Shown: positions 7,164 through 14,428, numbered from the stretch's first letter. The stretch: DNA of 41,146 nt from Bacillota bacterium (GCA_016282255.1 JAEEKE010000007.1:1-41146), one strand, 5' to 3'. A program made the numbers and translations. Notes: generated by a model from the letters alone, not told the origin.

Positions 7164-7451
7164 CAAAAAGCCGGTTTTCGGCGTATCCGCATAAGGATAA
7201 ACATCCTCAAAAGGGATCTTTTCGCGCCCGGCTGCGTTAAAAATGCTCGGAAGACGCTCCGAGTATTCCTGCGCTTTTTGCCTTGCCGGTCACAAAAATC
7301 TCCTCTTTTGAGACGCTTCGCGGTTTTCGGCACCGAAAAATAAACAGATCCGAGGATAATTGCGTTATCCGCGGATCTGTTCTGTTCTATGGTTTGTTTC
7401 TGCCGAAAACCTGCATCTCCTTATGCGGATGCGCCGTTCACCGGCTTTTTG
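7164..7451. repeat. Large inverted repeat spanning the pepV/lipoprotein intergenic region
   Basis: CAAAAAGCCGG (7164-7174) pairs with CCGGCTTTTTG (7441-7451). The next 19 bases, 7179-7197, pair with 7418-7436 with a single G-U wobble. The arms enclose about 220 bases with no gene. Inside are the terminator at 7343-7381 and another inverted pair, GGTTTTCGGCA (7322-7332) with TGCCGAAAACC (7399-7409). Twenty-one bases of the left arm (7177-7197) recur exactly at 34143-34163. It may be a MITE-like element or an extended RNA hairpin. Confidence 0.7.
7343..7381 (-). terminator. Terminator of the 7475-7966 lipoprotein gene
   Basis: AACAGATCCG-A-GGATAA (7343-7359) pairs with TTATCC-G-CGGATCTGTT (7365-7381), a 16-bp stem with one mismatch. 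The minus strand continues TATTTTTC, as expected for the upstream minus-strand gene. Confidence 0.8.
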
Positions 7452-7474
7452 TATGCATTATTCGTTTTTGTTCC

Positions 7475-7966
7475 TCAGCGTTTCGAGGTGTCGGGCATGA
7501 ATTGCGCGTCCTTAGCGGGGATATTGAACACGAAATCCGCCTGCTTCGTTTCGCCGTTATCCGCGGTGTAATAGAAGGTGACGGTGATATCGGTATCGAA
7601 CTTGGCCGGTATCGAGAAGGTGGGATAGTCCTTGTTCTGGCCGGGCTGGATCTCGCCTGCGGCGGTGCCCGCCTCGGTGCCGTCGGGCATGATCTTGGTC
7701 TCGCCGATCGCGGCATACTGCACGCGGCGGTCGGTGCAGACGATATGGGCGACCGCTTCCTTGTTCTTAACGACGACCTGTGCGGTATCGTGGAAGGTCA
7801 GCTCCCCGCCGCCGGTGACGTTGACCCTGCAGGTATAGGTGCCGTCGCGCATGGTCTCGGCGGGGGTCGGCGTCGCGCCCGAGGGACGGTCGCCGCTGCC
7901 GCGGCTGCAGGCCGCGAAGGAGATGAGCGCGAGCGAAGCGAGAATGATGCAGAAAAGCTTTTTCAT
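7475..7966 (-). CDS. Small lipoprotein with one extracytoplasmic beta-rich domain
   Basis: A 163-residue protein. Although the frame is open further upstream, ATG 7966 is preceded by AAAGGAA and begins a perfect lipoprotein signal (MKKLFCII...SFAAC, lipidated Cys20), so it is the start. A short Ser/Gly/Thr/Pro linker (SGATPTPAE) leads to a single domain beginning DGTYTCRVNV and ending QADFVFNIP. This pattern (DGTYT, a middle PTFSIPAKFDTDITVTFYY) weakly resembles NEAT-like beta-sandwich ligand domains of Gram-positive surface proteins, but the haem-binding Tyr motif is not clearly visible, so I make no ligand call. Monocistronic with a strong downstream terminator. Confidence 0.75.
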   Translation of the reverse strand: MKKLFCIILASLALISFAACSRGSGDRPSGATPTPAETMRDGTYTCRVNVTGGGELTFHDTAQVVVKNKEAVAHIVCTDRRVQYAAIGETKIMPDGTEAGTAAGEIQPGQNKDYPTFSIPAKFDTDITVTFYYTADNGETKQADFVFNIPAKDAQFMPDTSKR

Positions 7967-8082
7967 GGCTGTATTCCTTTTATAAAGTATTGCGGGCGGA
8001 TAAAGGCCCGCTTTGTTATTGTATCGCATCGGAGCGGATTTGGCAAGAGCAATATCCGAAAGCACGGAAAAACCAAGCCTCG

Positions 8083-8113
8083 TGCACCAACGGGGACGGT
8101 CCCCTTTGGTGCA
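8083..8113 (+). repeat. 31-bp palindromic repeat, copy 1
   Basis: TGCACCAA, a central GGGGacggtCCCC, then TTGGTGCA. It has the form of a REP-type palindrome with a GACGGT core. Copies 2 and 3 lie 0.7-0.8 kb downstream in the same intergenic region. Confidence 0.8.
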
Positions 8114-8202
8114 GTCCGACGACCTTTAAAACAAACATTTCCCGCCGTGCAGAGCGACAAATACAGTCATCGGTTACACCCTCAAGGCATAATTCTGAAA
8201 AA

Positions 8203-8287
8203 GTGGAGGAAGTGGAGGGTTCACATAGTATTTTTTGAAAAATGCTTTTTTCTGAGATATTATGTTTTTTGGCTCCACTTCCTCCAC
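8203..8287. repeat. AT-rich element bounded by perfect 15-bp inverted repeats
   Basis: GTGGAGGAAGTGGAG (8203-8217) is the exact reverse complement of 8273-8287. The 55 bases between are AT-rich and T-tract-rich (TATTTTTTG, CTTTTTTC, TTTTTTGG), in contrast with the GC-rich surroundings. It could be a small mobile palindromic element or a bidirectional terminator. Confidence 0.65.
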
Positions 8288-8394
8288 CTATACGATCGTC
8301 CGACTGAAAACCTCGCAAAATCCCGGCGGTTTATTCCGTGCAGCTCGCCGAAACGGGAAAACACACCGTATCGGTGGATACCATCAGCCAGCAG

Positions 8395-8464
8395 GTTACA
8401 GGCGAAACTAAATACGATGGAAAAGCGAACACCGTCGCATGGCTTCCCCTATGAGGGGAAGCTG
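8395..8464 (+). repeat. 70-bp direct repeat, copy A
   Basis: Matches 8706-8775 at 66 of 70 positions without gaps, beginning GTTACAGGCG and ending in the CTTCCCCT-atg-AGGGGAAG palindrome. This is a local duplication inside the repeat-rich gap 7967-9002. Confidence 0.85.
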
Positions 8465-8505
8465 GCATCGCTGAGCGTGGAGCGATGCGAGGACTGATGA
8501 GGTGG
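8443..8505 (+). repeat. CTTCCCC palindrome / variable hairpin / GATGAGGTGG element, copy A
   Basis: Constant palindrome CTTCCCCT-atg-AGGGGAAG (8443-8461), then a hairpin specific to this copy, GCATCGCT (8465-8472) with AGCGATGC (8481-8488), then constant CTGATGAGGTGG (8494-8505). Confidence 0.75.
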
Positions 8506-8548
8506 AGAAGCAACGGATAATTGCTGCTGGGAGGAAAGTGTTTCTTTT

Positions 8549-8596
8549 CCACCTCATCCGAGCCCTTCGGGCCCACCTTCCCCTCATAGGGGAAGG
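8549..8596 (-). repeat. CTTCCCC palindrome / variable hairpin / GATGAGGTGG element, copy C
   Basis: Inverted copy of the same element: constant palindrome at the right, a different hairpin GCCC-TTC-GGGC (8562-8572), and CCACCTCATC (minus-strand GATGAGGTGG) at 8549-8558. It faces copy A across 43 bases, so the pair can form one large inverted structure. Confidence 0.72.
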
Positions 8597-8705
8597 CATG
8601 CTGCGCAGTCCGCCGCATTGCGTTTCTCCGCCGCAAGCATTTCCCGTCACAAAGCTGGCGGCAGATTGCCGCCCCTACGACCGAAAATGCCGGGAAAACC
8701 CGCCT

Positions 8706-8798
8706 GTTACAGGCGGAACAAAATACGATAGAAAGGCGAACACCGTCGCATGGCTTCCCCTATGAGGGGAAGCTGTCACGAAGTGACTGATGAGGTGG
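8706..8798 (+). repeat. 70-bp direct repeat copy B with element copy B
   Basis: 8706-8775 duplicates 8395-8464. The element continues with its own hairpin TCAC-GAA-GTGA (8776-8786) and the constant CTGATGAGGTGG (8787-8798). No gene is apparent between 7967 and 9002; short open frames here end in the repeat and look like artefacts. Confidence 0.8.
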
Positions 8799-8824
8799 AA
8801 AAGCGGCGGAAAGGAGAAGCCTCG

Positions 8825-8855
8825 TGCACCAAAGGGCACGGTTCTCTTTGGTGCA
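8825..8855 (+). repeat. 31-bp palindromic repeat, copy 2
   Basis: TGCACCAAAGGG...CTTTGGTGCA, preceded by GCCTCG like copy 1. Together with copy 3, which is inverted and starts 32 bases later, it forms an inverted pair of the REPIN type. Confidence 0.8.
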
Positions 8856-8887
8856 ATATGCAGCATGGAGTTGACAGGAGCCCGCCC

Positions 8888-8918
8888 TGCACCAAAGAGA
8901 ACCGTCCCCTTTGGTGCA
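8888..8918 (-). repeat. 31-bp palindromic repeat, copy 3
   Basis: The reverse complement differs from copy 2 at one position (GGGGACGG against GGGCACGG). It lies 23 bases upstream of the pepF promoter. Confidence 0.8.
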
Positions 8919-8940
8919 GCCCGCCTCCGCTACGTTCCCC

Positions 8941-8969
8941 TTGTTATTTCCTTTGCATAATGTTATAAT
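8941..8969 (+). promoter_or_regulatory. Promoter of pepF
   Basis: TTGTTA (8941-8946), 17-base spacer, TATAAT (8964-8969), 33 bases before the start codon. Confidence 0.8.
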
Positions 8970-9002
8970 CAATGCGCAAAAAATCCGAAAAGGAGAAACA
9001 AC

Positions 9003-10769
9003 ATGAATTCAGAATGGTCCCTCGACGTACTCTACAAGGGTTTTGACGACCCGAAATTCAAGGCCGATCTCGAAGCGCTGGACGCTGCGATCGCCGAAAC
9101 GATCGATTTTGCCGCTCACCTCGGCGAAAAGGATCCCCGCACCACCCTGCTTGCCTACATCGACGGCGCGGAGCGGATGCAGCGCCTCGTGGCCGATCTG
9201 TTCGAATACGCGAGCCTGCGCTCGAGCACCAACACGCGCGACAACGAGGCGAACTCCGTCATCGGGCGCCTGATGGGCAAGCTCTCCTCCACCGCGAAGG
9301 CCGAGACCGCGATCCGCAAGTACATCGCCCGCGTCGAAGAGCTCGACCGGCTCATCGAGGAGGAGCCGATTCTCCGTGAATACGGCTATATGCTCCGCAA
9401 CATCCGCGAGGAGGACAAGCACCTGCTCAGCGAGGACGCCGAGCAGATCATGGCGCTTTACAACATCAGCGGCGCCTCGGCCTGGAGCGACCTGCATTCG
9501 TTCCTGACCAGCACCGTCACCTGCGATTACCGCGGCGAAAAGCTGAACCTCTCCTCGGTCCGCAACCTCGCCTACGATCCCGATCCCGCCGTCAGGAAGG
9601 ACGCCTACGAGGCCGAGCTCGCCTGCTACAAGAAGATCGAGGACAGCATCGCGTTCTCGCTCAACTCGATCAAGCGCGAGGTCATCAACAACGCCCGCCT
9701 GCGCGGCTTCGAAAGCCCCCTTGCGCAGACGCTCTTCGGCGCGCATATGACCCGCGAGACGCTCGACGCGCTGCTGGGCGCGATGAACGAGCATTTCTCC
9801 ATCTTCCGCCGCTATCTCAGGATCAAGGCGGAGGCGCTGGGCCATAAGAACGGCATGCCCTGGTACGATATGTTCGCGCCGATGGGCAGGAGCGACAGGA
9901 AATACACGGCCGAGGACGCCAAGGCCTATCTTTTGAACATCTTCGGCGGCTTCGACAGGGACCTTCACGACATGGTCGAGCGCGCGTTCGACGAGGCGTG
10001 GATCGACTTCTACCCCCGCGAGGGCAAGGTCGGCGGCGCGTTCTGCGCGGGGCTCTCCGGCCATAACCAGAGCCGCGTGCTGACCAATTTCGACGGTCAG
10101 TTCACCGACATCGTGACCCTCGCCCACGAGCTCGGCCACGCGTTCCACAATCTCAACATCGAGAGCCACCGCCCGCTCAACGACGACTACTCGATGCCCG
10201 TTGCGGAGACGGCCTCCACCTTCAACGAGAACGTCGTTATGAACGCCGCGATCGCGGCGGCGGAGACGGACGAGGAGAAGCTGTTCCTGATCGAGAGCCA
10301 GCTGATGGATACGACCCAGATCATACTCGATATCTATTCCCGCTACCTGTTCGAAACGAGCGTCTTCGAGAACCGCGAGGAGGACTTCATGCCCGCATCG
10401 CGCATGTGCGAGCTGATGCTCGACGCGCAGAAGCAGGCCTACGGCGACGGCCTCGACCCCGAGTTCCTGCATCCCTATATGTGGCTCTGTAAGGGGCATT
10501 ATTACAGCACCCTCTCGTTCTATAACTTCCCCTACGCCTTCGGCGGCCTGTTCGCGCGCGGCCTGTACGCAAAGTACGAGAAGGAGGGCGCTTCCTTCGT
10601 GCCCACCTATAGGAAGCTGCTCTACACCACCCCGATCGCGACCGTTGAGGACACCGCCCTCGTGGCCGGCATCGACCTGACCAAAAAGGACTTCTGGGCC
10701 GAGAGCCTCGAATCCTACAGGAAGAACGTCGACGAGTTCGAGAGGCTGGTCAAGAAGCTTTATAAGTAA
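9003..10769 (+). CDS. pepF: Oligoendopeptidase F (M3B metallopeptidase)
   Basis: A 588-residue cytoplasmic zinc peptidase that cleaves short and medium oligopeptides. The HEXXH zinc site is LAHELGHAFH (His375, Glu376, His379), and the third ligand Glu follows in MPVAETASTFNE about 25 residues later. The long helical N-terminal half (WSLDVLYKGFDDPKFKADL, EYASLRSSTNT) and the C-terminal PYAFGGLFARGLYAKYEKEG are characteristic of the PepF/M3B family; length is normal. The ATG follows AAAGGAG by 8 bases. Transcribed alone from the promoter at 8941 to the terminator at 10786. Works in series with PepV: oligopeptides to dipeptides to amino acids. Confidence 0.94.
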   Translation: MNSEWSLDVLYKGFDDPKFKADLEALDAAIAETIDFAAHLGEKDPRTTLLAYIDGAERMQRLVADLFEYASLRSSTNTRDNEANSVIGRLMGKLSSTAKAETAIRKYIARVEELDRLIEEEPILREYGYMLRNIREEDKHLLSEDAEQIMALYNISGASAWSDLHSFLTSTVTCDYRGEKLNLSSVRNLAYDPDPAVRKDAYEAELACYKKIEDSIAFSLNSIKREVINNARLRGFESPLAQTLFGAHMTRETLDALLGAMNEHFSIFRRYLRIKAEALGHKNGMPWYDMFAPMGRSDRKYTAEDAKAYLLNIFGGFDRDLHDMVERAFDEAWIDFYPREGKVGGAFCAGLSGHNQSRVLTNFDGQFTDIVTLAHELGHAFHNLNIESHRPLNDDYSMPVAETASTFNENVVMNAAIAAAETDEEKLFLIESQLMDTTQIILDIYSRYLFETSVFENREEDFMPASRMCELMLDAQKQAYGDGLDPEFLHPYMWLCKGHYYSTLSFYNFPYAFGGLFARGLYAKYEKEGASFVPTYRKLLYTTPIATVEDTALVAGIDLTKKDFWAESLESYRKNVDEFERLVKKLYK

Positions 10770-10785
10770 GAAATTGCTTTCCTGC

Positions 10786-10808
10786 GGACCCCGAAAGGGG
10801 TCCTTTTT
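10786..10808 (+). terminator. Terminator of pepF
   Basis: GGACCCC-GAAA-GGGGTCC followed by TTTTT: a 7-bp perfect stem with a GNRA tetraloop. Confidence 0.92.
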
Positions 10809-10943
10809 ATTCTCGAAGCGTCTCCGTTTTTCTTCGGTTTCCGTTTTTTTCCTGCATACGCTTTTCCCCGGGCGGCAGAATATGAAGGACGGTTTTTCCG
10901 TTAAAAAGGCCGTACCACGGCTGTTTTCCAAGGAGATCAACAG

Positions 10944-11483
10944 ATGAAGATCATGCTTTTTAAGGCGCGGGGCCGCGCGGCGCTGCTGGCGCTGCTCATC
11001 CTTGTTTTCGCCTTCAGCGCGTGCAGCATGCGTGAAAACGGCTCAAAGCCCTCGCCGACCGCGGGAGCGGGAACGAACGAGCCCGCCGTTACGCTGCGCC
11101 CGACCGAGGAAGCAAGCGCTTCGCCCGACGTCGGCGCCTCGCCCGATGCAAGCGGCTCGCCGGAGGTCAGCAATTCTCCGGAAGTCAGCGATTCGCCGGA
11201 GGTCAGCGGTTCGCCCGACGCAAGCGGCTCGCCCGATGTGAGCGGATCGCCCAGGCTGGCCATTTCGGACTTCATGCAGGGCAGGGTCGTCGACCCCGCC
11301 GACGTGCCGGAGCTTGCGGCGCTTATCGGCAGGGAGTTCCCCGAGCACGCGATTCAATCCGTGACCGAGGAATACTGGCGCGAGCTGCCCGCCTACCGCG
11401 TGACGCTGCAGTCCCGGGGCGAGCTGAGCCGGGTGCTCTTCGTGCTCGAGGACGGTTCGATCGTGCTCTCCGGCATGGACTGA
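10944..11483 (+). CDS. Lipoprotein with hexapeptide-repeat linker
   Basis: A 179-residue protein. The ATG follows AAGGAG by 9 bases; the signal peptide has a basic start (KIMLFKARGR), a leucine-rich core and the lipobox FSAC. Residues 60-101 are seven tandem hexapeptides of the form SP(D/E)(V/A)(S/G)x, an extended acidic Ser/Pro spacer. The C-terminal 70 residues (DFMQGRVVDPADVPELAALIGREFPEHAIQSVTEEYWRELPAYRVTL...) form a small alpha/beta domain I do not recognise; it resembles PepSY-sized modules but no diagnostic motif is seen. Surface-tethered, probably holding the domain away from the membrane. Confidence 0.78.
   Translation: MKIMLFKARGRAALLALLILVFAFSACSMRENGSKPSPTAGAGTNEPAVTLRPTEEASASPDVGASPDASGSPEVSNSPEVSDSPEVSGSPDASGSPDVSGSPRLAISDFMQGRVVDPADVPELAALIGREFPEHAIQSVTEEYWRELPAYRVTLQSRGELSRVLFVLEDGSIVLSGMD
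11121..11246 (+). repeat. Seven tandem 18-bp coding repeats
   Basis: Units begin TCGCC(C/G)GA(C/T/G) and encode SPDVGA, SPDASG, SPEVSN, SPEVSD, SPEVSG, SPDASG and SPDVSG. Copies differ at synonymous and non-synonymous sites, so the array is not a recent expansion, though slippage could still change its length. Confidence 0.9.
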
Positions 11484-11520
11484 ATCGCCCTTTTGACGCC
11501 GTGAAAGCCTCGGCAAAAGA

Positions 11521-11550
11521 AAAATGTCCGCCGTTCCAAGCGGGCATTTT
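11521..11550. terminator. Bidirectional terminator between convergent genes
   Basis: AAAATGTCCGC (11521-11531) pairs with GCGGGCATTTT (11540-11550) with one G-U pair. A/T tails on both sides serve the lipoprotein gene at left and the decarboxylase gene at right. Confidence 0.85.
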
Positions 11551-11569
11551 CTTATTCTCCTTATTCGGT

Positions 11570-12955
11570 TCAGCCGTTCACCACGGCGCATTCGGTCTTT
11601 AAAAAGGCGATCATCAGTTCGGCGGCCTCCCGGGTTATCAGCTCGCCCGGGATCGCTGGCGGCACGGCGGGCGGGCAGGCGCAGTGATCATTGCCCATGA
11701 CCCGGCCCTCGGCCCTTTCGGTCGGCACGAATTCCTGCGGGGCGAGCATCGCTTCGCGGACCGTCATCACGCGAGTAAGCTTCGGCAGGCGGAGGTCCAT
11801 TTTTTCAAGCGGCGCGCGCCTTTCAAGGGTGAGGAGCGCCGCTTCGATGCGCCGGAGAGCTTCTTCGCCGTTCTGCGCACTCAGCATCAGCACGGTGTGC
11901 TCCTCGTCCGCGTACTCGCATTCGACGCCCCTTTTGCGCAGCGTTTCGGCGAGCTCGAGGCCCGTATACCCACAGCTCTTCGGCGCGAGGGTCAGCTTCA
12001 GCTCCTCGGTCCCTACGAGCGAATAGCCTCTCTCGGCAAGGCGTTCCTTAAGCCGGCCAAGGCCGCGGGCGAACGCCGCCAATTCCTCGCGATAACCGCT
12101 TTCGAGCCTTGCGTTCATCGCGTCGAGCGAGGCGAGGATCAGATAGGAGGGGCTCGTGGAGGCGAAGAGGGCGAGCGCGCGCTCGGCCGTTTCGGCCATC
12201 ACGGCGGGGGCGTATTTCGAGATATGCAGGTACGCGGCGCCGGTCAGGCACGAAAGCGTCTTATGCGCCGAATCGCAGCAGAGGTCCGCGCCGAGCTTCA
12301 TCGGGTGGCGGTCGTTTTCGACGAAGCCGAGATACGCGCCGTGGGCGTTGTCCACCGCAAAGGGCACGCCGTGCCAGTGCGCGGCAAGCGCGAGCTCCGC
12401 GATCGGCTGCTCGGCGCCGAGGTAGTCGGGCGAGGTCACGTAGACCAGGATCGGCGGCGTTTTTCTTTCATCGAGCGCGGCGAGGGCCTCGTCGGCCATG
12501 CGCGCCGTGACCGGGCAGGAGAGCAGCGCGCAGCTTTCGGGCATCAGCCATTCGATATCGAGATCGAGGGCGGCGCAGGCGGCGATGAACGCAAAATGCG
12601 CGTTGCGGGCCGCGAGCACGGTATAGCGCTCCGTTTTCGGGCGGAGGCCGGCGCGCTCCAGCGCCTTGGCATTTATGAGCGCGAGATACAGCATCGCGCG
12701 GATCGCGAGGCTCGAGCCCTCGGTGGAATACAGCGTGCGCCCCGCGCCGAAGAGGCGGGCGGCGTTCTTCTCGCTCTCGCGGATAACGCCCCGCGCGCAA
12801 AAGAGCTCGTCCGCGCCGGGGATCTCGGTGATATCGTATTTCGCCGCCTCCGAAAGGAAGCCCGGAAAAGCGCCCTTATGCCCGGGCATATGCGCGCGCA
12901 CCGTGTTTTTTTCGGCGTATTCCTTTAAAAAATCGATTATCGGCGTGGAGCTCAT
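11570..12955 (-). CDS. PLP-dependent Orn/Lys/Arg decarboxylase family protein
   Basis: A 461-residue member of the short Gram-positive branch of the Orn/Lys/Arg decarboxylase family (fold type I PLP enzymes). Visible signatures: HMPGHKG at residues 22-28, VDNAHGAYLG (Asp202 contacting the pyridine nitrogen) and DSAHKTL (Lys232 as the Schiff-base lysine). The substrate (Lys, Arg or Orn) cannot be assigned. The ATG at 12955 comes one base after the scfB stop, so translation is probably coupled. A GTG at 12985 would overlap scfB by 29 bases and is less likely. Pairing with the SCIFF maturase is unusual; it may be a simple read-through operon. Confidence 0.85.
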   Translation of the reverse strand: MSSTPIIDFLKEYAEKNTVRAHMPGHKGAFPGFLSEAAKYDITEIPGADELFCARGVIRESEKNAARLFGAGRTLYSTEGSSLAIRAMLYLALINAKALERAGLRPKTERYTVLAARNAHFAFIAACAALDLDIEWLMPESCALLSCPVTARMADEALAALDERKTPPILVYVTSPDYLGAEQPIAELALAAHWHGVPFAVDNAHGAYLGFVENDRHPMKLGADLCCDSAHKTLSCLTGAAYLHISKYAPAVMAETAERALALFASTSPSYLILASLDAMNARLESGYREELAAFARGLGRLKERLAERGYSLVGTEELKLTLAPKSCGYTGLELAETLRKRGVECEYADEEHTVLMLSAQNGEEALRRIEAALLTLERRAPLEKMDLRLPKLTRVMTVREAMLAPQEFVPTERAEGRVMGNDHCACPPAVPPAIPGELITREAAELMIAFLKTECAVVNG

Positions 12956-12956
12956 C

Positions 12957-14345
12957 TTATTTTTCTTCAGTTTCGGCGCTCTCACAGAGCAGGCGCTTCG
13001 CCTCGAGCATCAGCGCGCACTCGATGCGCTTCCGGAACAGCACGCAGCCCTTTTCGTAGACGCCCTTTATGGAGCCTGTGGCGTGATAGGCGTTCGCGGC
13101 GCAGCCGCCCGAGCAGTAGAGTCTGGCCCAGCAGGAACGGCATTCCTCGCGCGAATAGAGGCTGCAGGAGGCGAACTCGTCGCGAAGGGCGGTGTTGGTG
13201 ACGCCGTCCCAGACGTTGCCGAGCAGGAACCTTTCCTCGCCCACGAACTGGTGGCAGGGGTAGAGCTCGCCCGCGGGGGTGACGGCCATGTATTCGGTGC
13301 CGCTGCCGCAGCCCGAGATGCGCTTATAGACGCAGGGCCCGGCCTTGAGGTCGATCATATAGTGGTAGAAGGTGAAGGGCTTGCCCGCCCGGCGGCGCTC
13401 GTCCATCAGCTCGGCCAGCTTTTCGTACTGCTCGAGCACGACGGCGACGTCCTCATCGGTCAGCGCGGCGGGATCGTCCTCGGCGCAGACGACGGGCTCC
13501 ATAGAAAGCTCGGTGAACCCGAGGTCGAGCATCGCCCTTATATCCTCGAGGAAATCGGGGTTATAATGCGTGAAGGTGCCGCGCATATAGTAGTTCTTCC
13601 CGCCGCGGGCCGCGACGAGCTTTTGGAACTTCGGCACGATGCGGTCGAAGCTGCCCTTCCCCGCCCTGTCGACGCGGAAACGGTCGTGGACCTCCTTCCG
13701 CCCGTCGAGGCTGAGCACGACGTTGCTCATCTCCTTATTCGCGAAATCGATGACCTCGTCGTCGATCAGCATGCCGTTGGTGGTGAGCGTGAAGCGGAAA
13801 CGCTTGCCCGCCGCCTTCTCGATCGAGCGGGCGTAGGCGGTCAGCTCCTTAACGACGCCGAAGTTCATCAGCGGTTCGCCGCCGAAGAAGTCGACCTCGA
13901 GATTATGCCGCGTGCCGGAGTTGGCGACGAGGAAATCGAGCGCCTGTTTGCCGACCTCGAAGCTCATCAGCGCGCGTTCGCCGTGGTACTTGCCCTGGCT
14001 CGCGAAGCAGTAGGAGCAGTCGAGATTGCAGGTGTGGGCGACGTGCAGGCAGAGCGCCTTGACTATGCCCTCGCTGCGGCGCTTGAGCTCGCCCGCCAGC
14101 GGCTCGAAGGTATCGGGCGCGAAGAGGCGGCCCTGCTTTTCGAGCTCGGCGACGTCGTTATAGGCGGAATCGACCTCGTCATAGGGCAGGGCGAAGCGGA
14201 CGGTCAGCTCGGCCACGAGGTTCTCGCGCTGCTTTTCCTTATATGCGCCGATAAGAGCATAGGTCACTTCGTCCACGATGTGGACGCTGCCGGAGAGAAT
14301 ATCGAGCACGATACTGAGTCCGCCCAGTTTATAGCGATGGATCAT
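12957..14345 (-). CDS. scfB: SCIFF peptide radical SAM maturase
   Basis: A 462-residue radical SAM/SPASM enzyme that installs thioether cross-links in the SCIFF peptide. The N-terminal 90 residues form the peptide-recognition (RRE-like) domain. The SAM-binding cluster motif is CNLDCSYC (Cys106, Cys110, Cys113). DFFGGEPLMNF and TTNGMLI are typical of the family. The C-terminal SPASM region has the expected many cysteines (GPCVYKRISGCGSG, YPCHQF, ECRSCWARLYCSGGCAANAY, KGCVLFRKR) for two auxiliary [4Fe-4S] clusters. It lies 83 bases downstream of its substrate gene scfA, behind an attenuator-like hairpin. Confident call because peptide and enzyme are adjacent. Confidence 0.95.
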   Translation of the reverse strand: MIHRYKLGGLSIVLDILSGSVHIVDEVTYALIGAYKEKQRENLVAELTVRFALPYDEVDSAYNDVAELEKQGRLFAPDTFEPLAGELKRRSEGIVKALCLHVAHTCNLDCSYCFASQGKYHGERALMSFEVGKQALDFLVANSGTRHNLEVDFFGGEPLMNFGVVKELTAYARSIEKAAGKRFRFTLTTNGMLIDDEVIDFANKEMSNVVLSLDGRKEVHDRFRVDRAGKGSFDRIVPKFQKLVAARGGKNYYMRGTFTHYNPDFLEDIRAMLDLGFTELSMEPVVCAEDDPAALTDEDVAVVLEQYEKLAELMDERRRAGKPFTFYHYMIDLKAGPCVYKRISGCGSGTEYMAVTPAGELYPCHQFVGEERFLLGNVWDGVTNTALRDEFASCSLYSREECRSCWARLYCSGGCAANAYHATGSIKGVYEKGCVLFRKRIECALMLEAKRLLCESAETEEK

Positions 14346-14381
14346 CGGTCCTCCTTACGGTCGATGGTTTGGCTTAAAGAG

Positions 14382-14414
14382 AAAAAAAGCCGCCCTCGGC
14401 GTATCCGTGGCGGC
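14382..14414 (-). terminator. Attenuator/terminator between scfA and scfB
   Basis: Minus strand: GCCGCC (14414-14409), 14-base loop, GGCGGC (14394-14389), then seven T residues (14388-14382). Incomplete termination here would yield much more peptide mRNA than maturase mRNA. Confidence 0.8.
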
Positions 14415-14428
14415 ATTTTTCGCAATGC

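Noticed and set aside
7283-8497. 404-codon plus-strand frame crossing the inverted repeat, the lipoprotein gene and the palindromes
   Set aside because: It passes through a terminator, an opposite-strand gene with a clear signal peptide and several repeats, and the translation looks random.
8502-8765. 87-codon frame ending in NTVAWLPL
   Set aside because: Its C-terminus is the translated repeat, which also appears in another frame upstream at 8411-8455; a repeat artefact rather than a gene.
9009-10940. Long minus-strand frame (643 codons) opposite pepF
   Set aside because: Antisense shadow of pepF; it also runs through the pepF terminator.
12956-12985. GTG 12985 as start of the decarboxylase
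   Set aside because: It would overlap scfB by 29 bases and add a basic MRAPKLKKNK extension not needed by the family.
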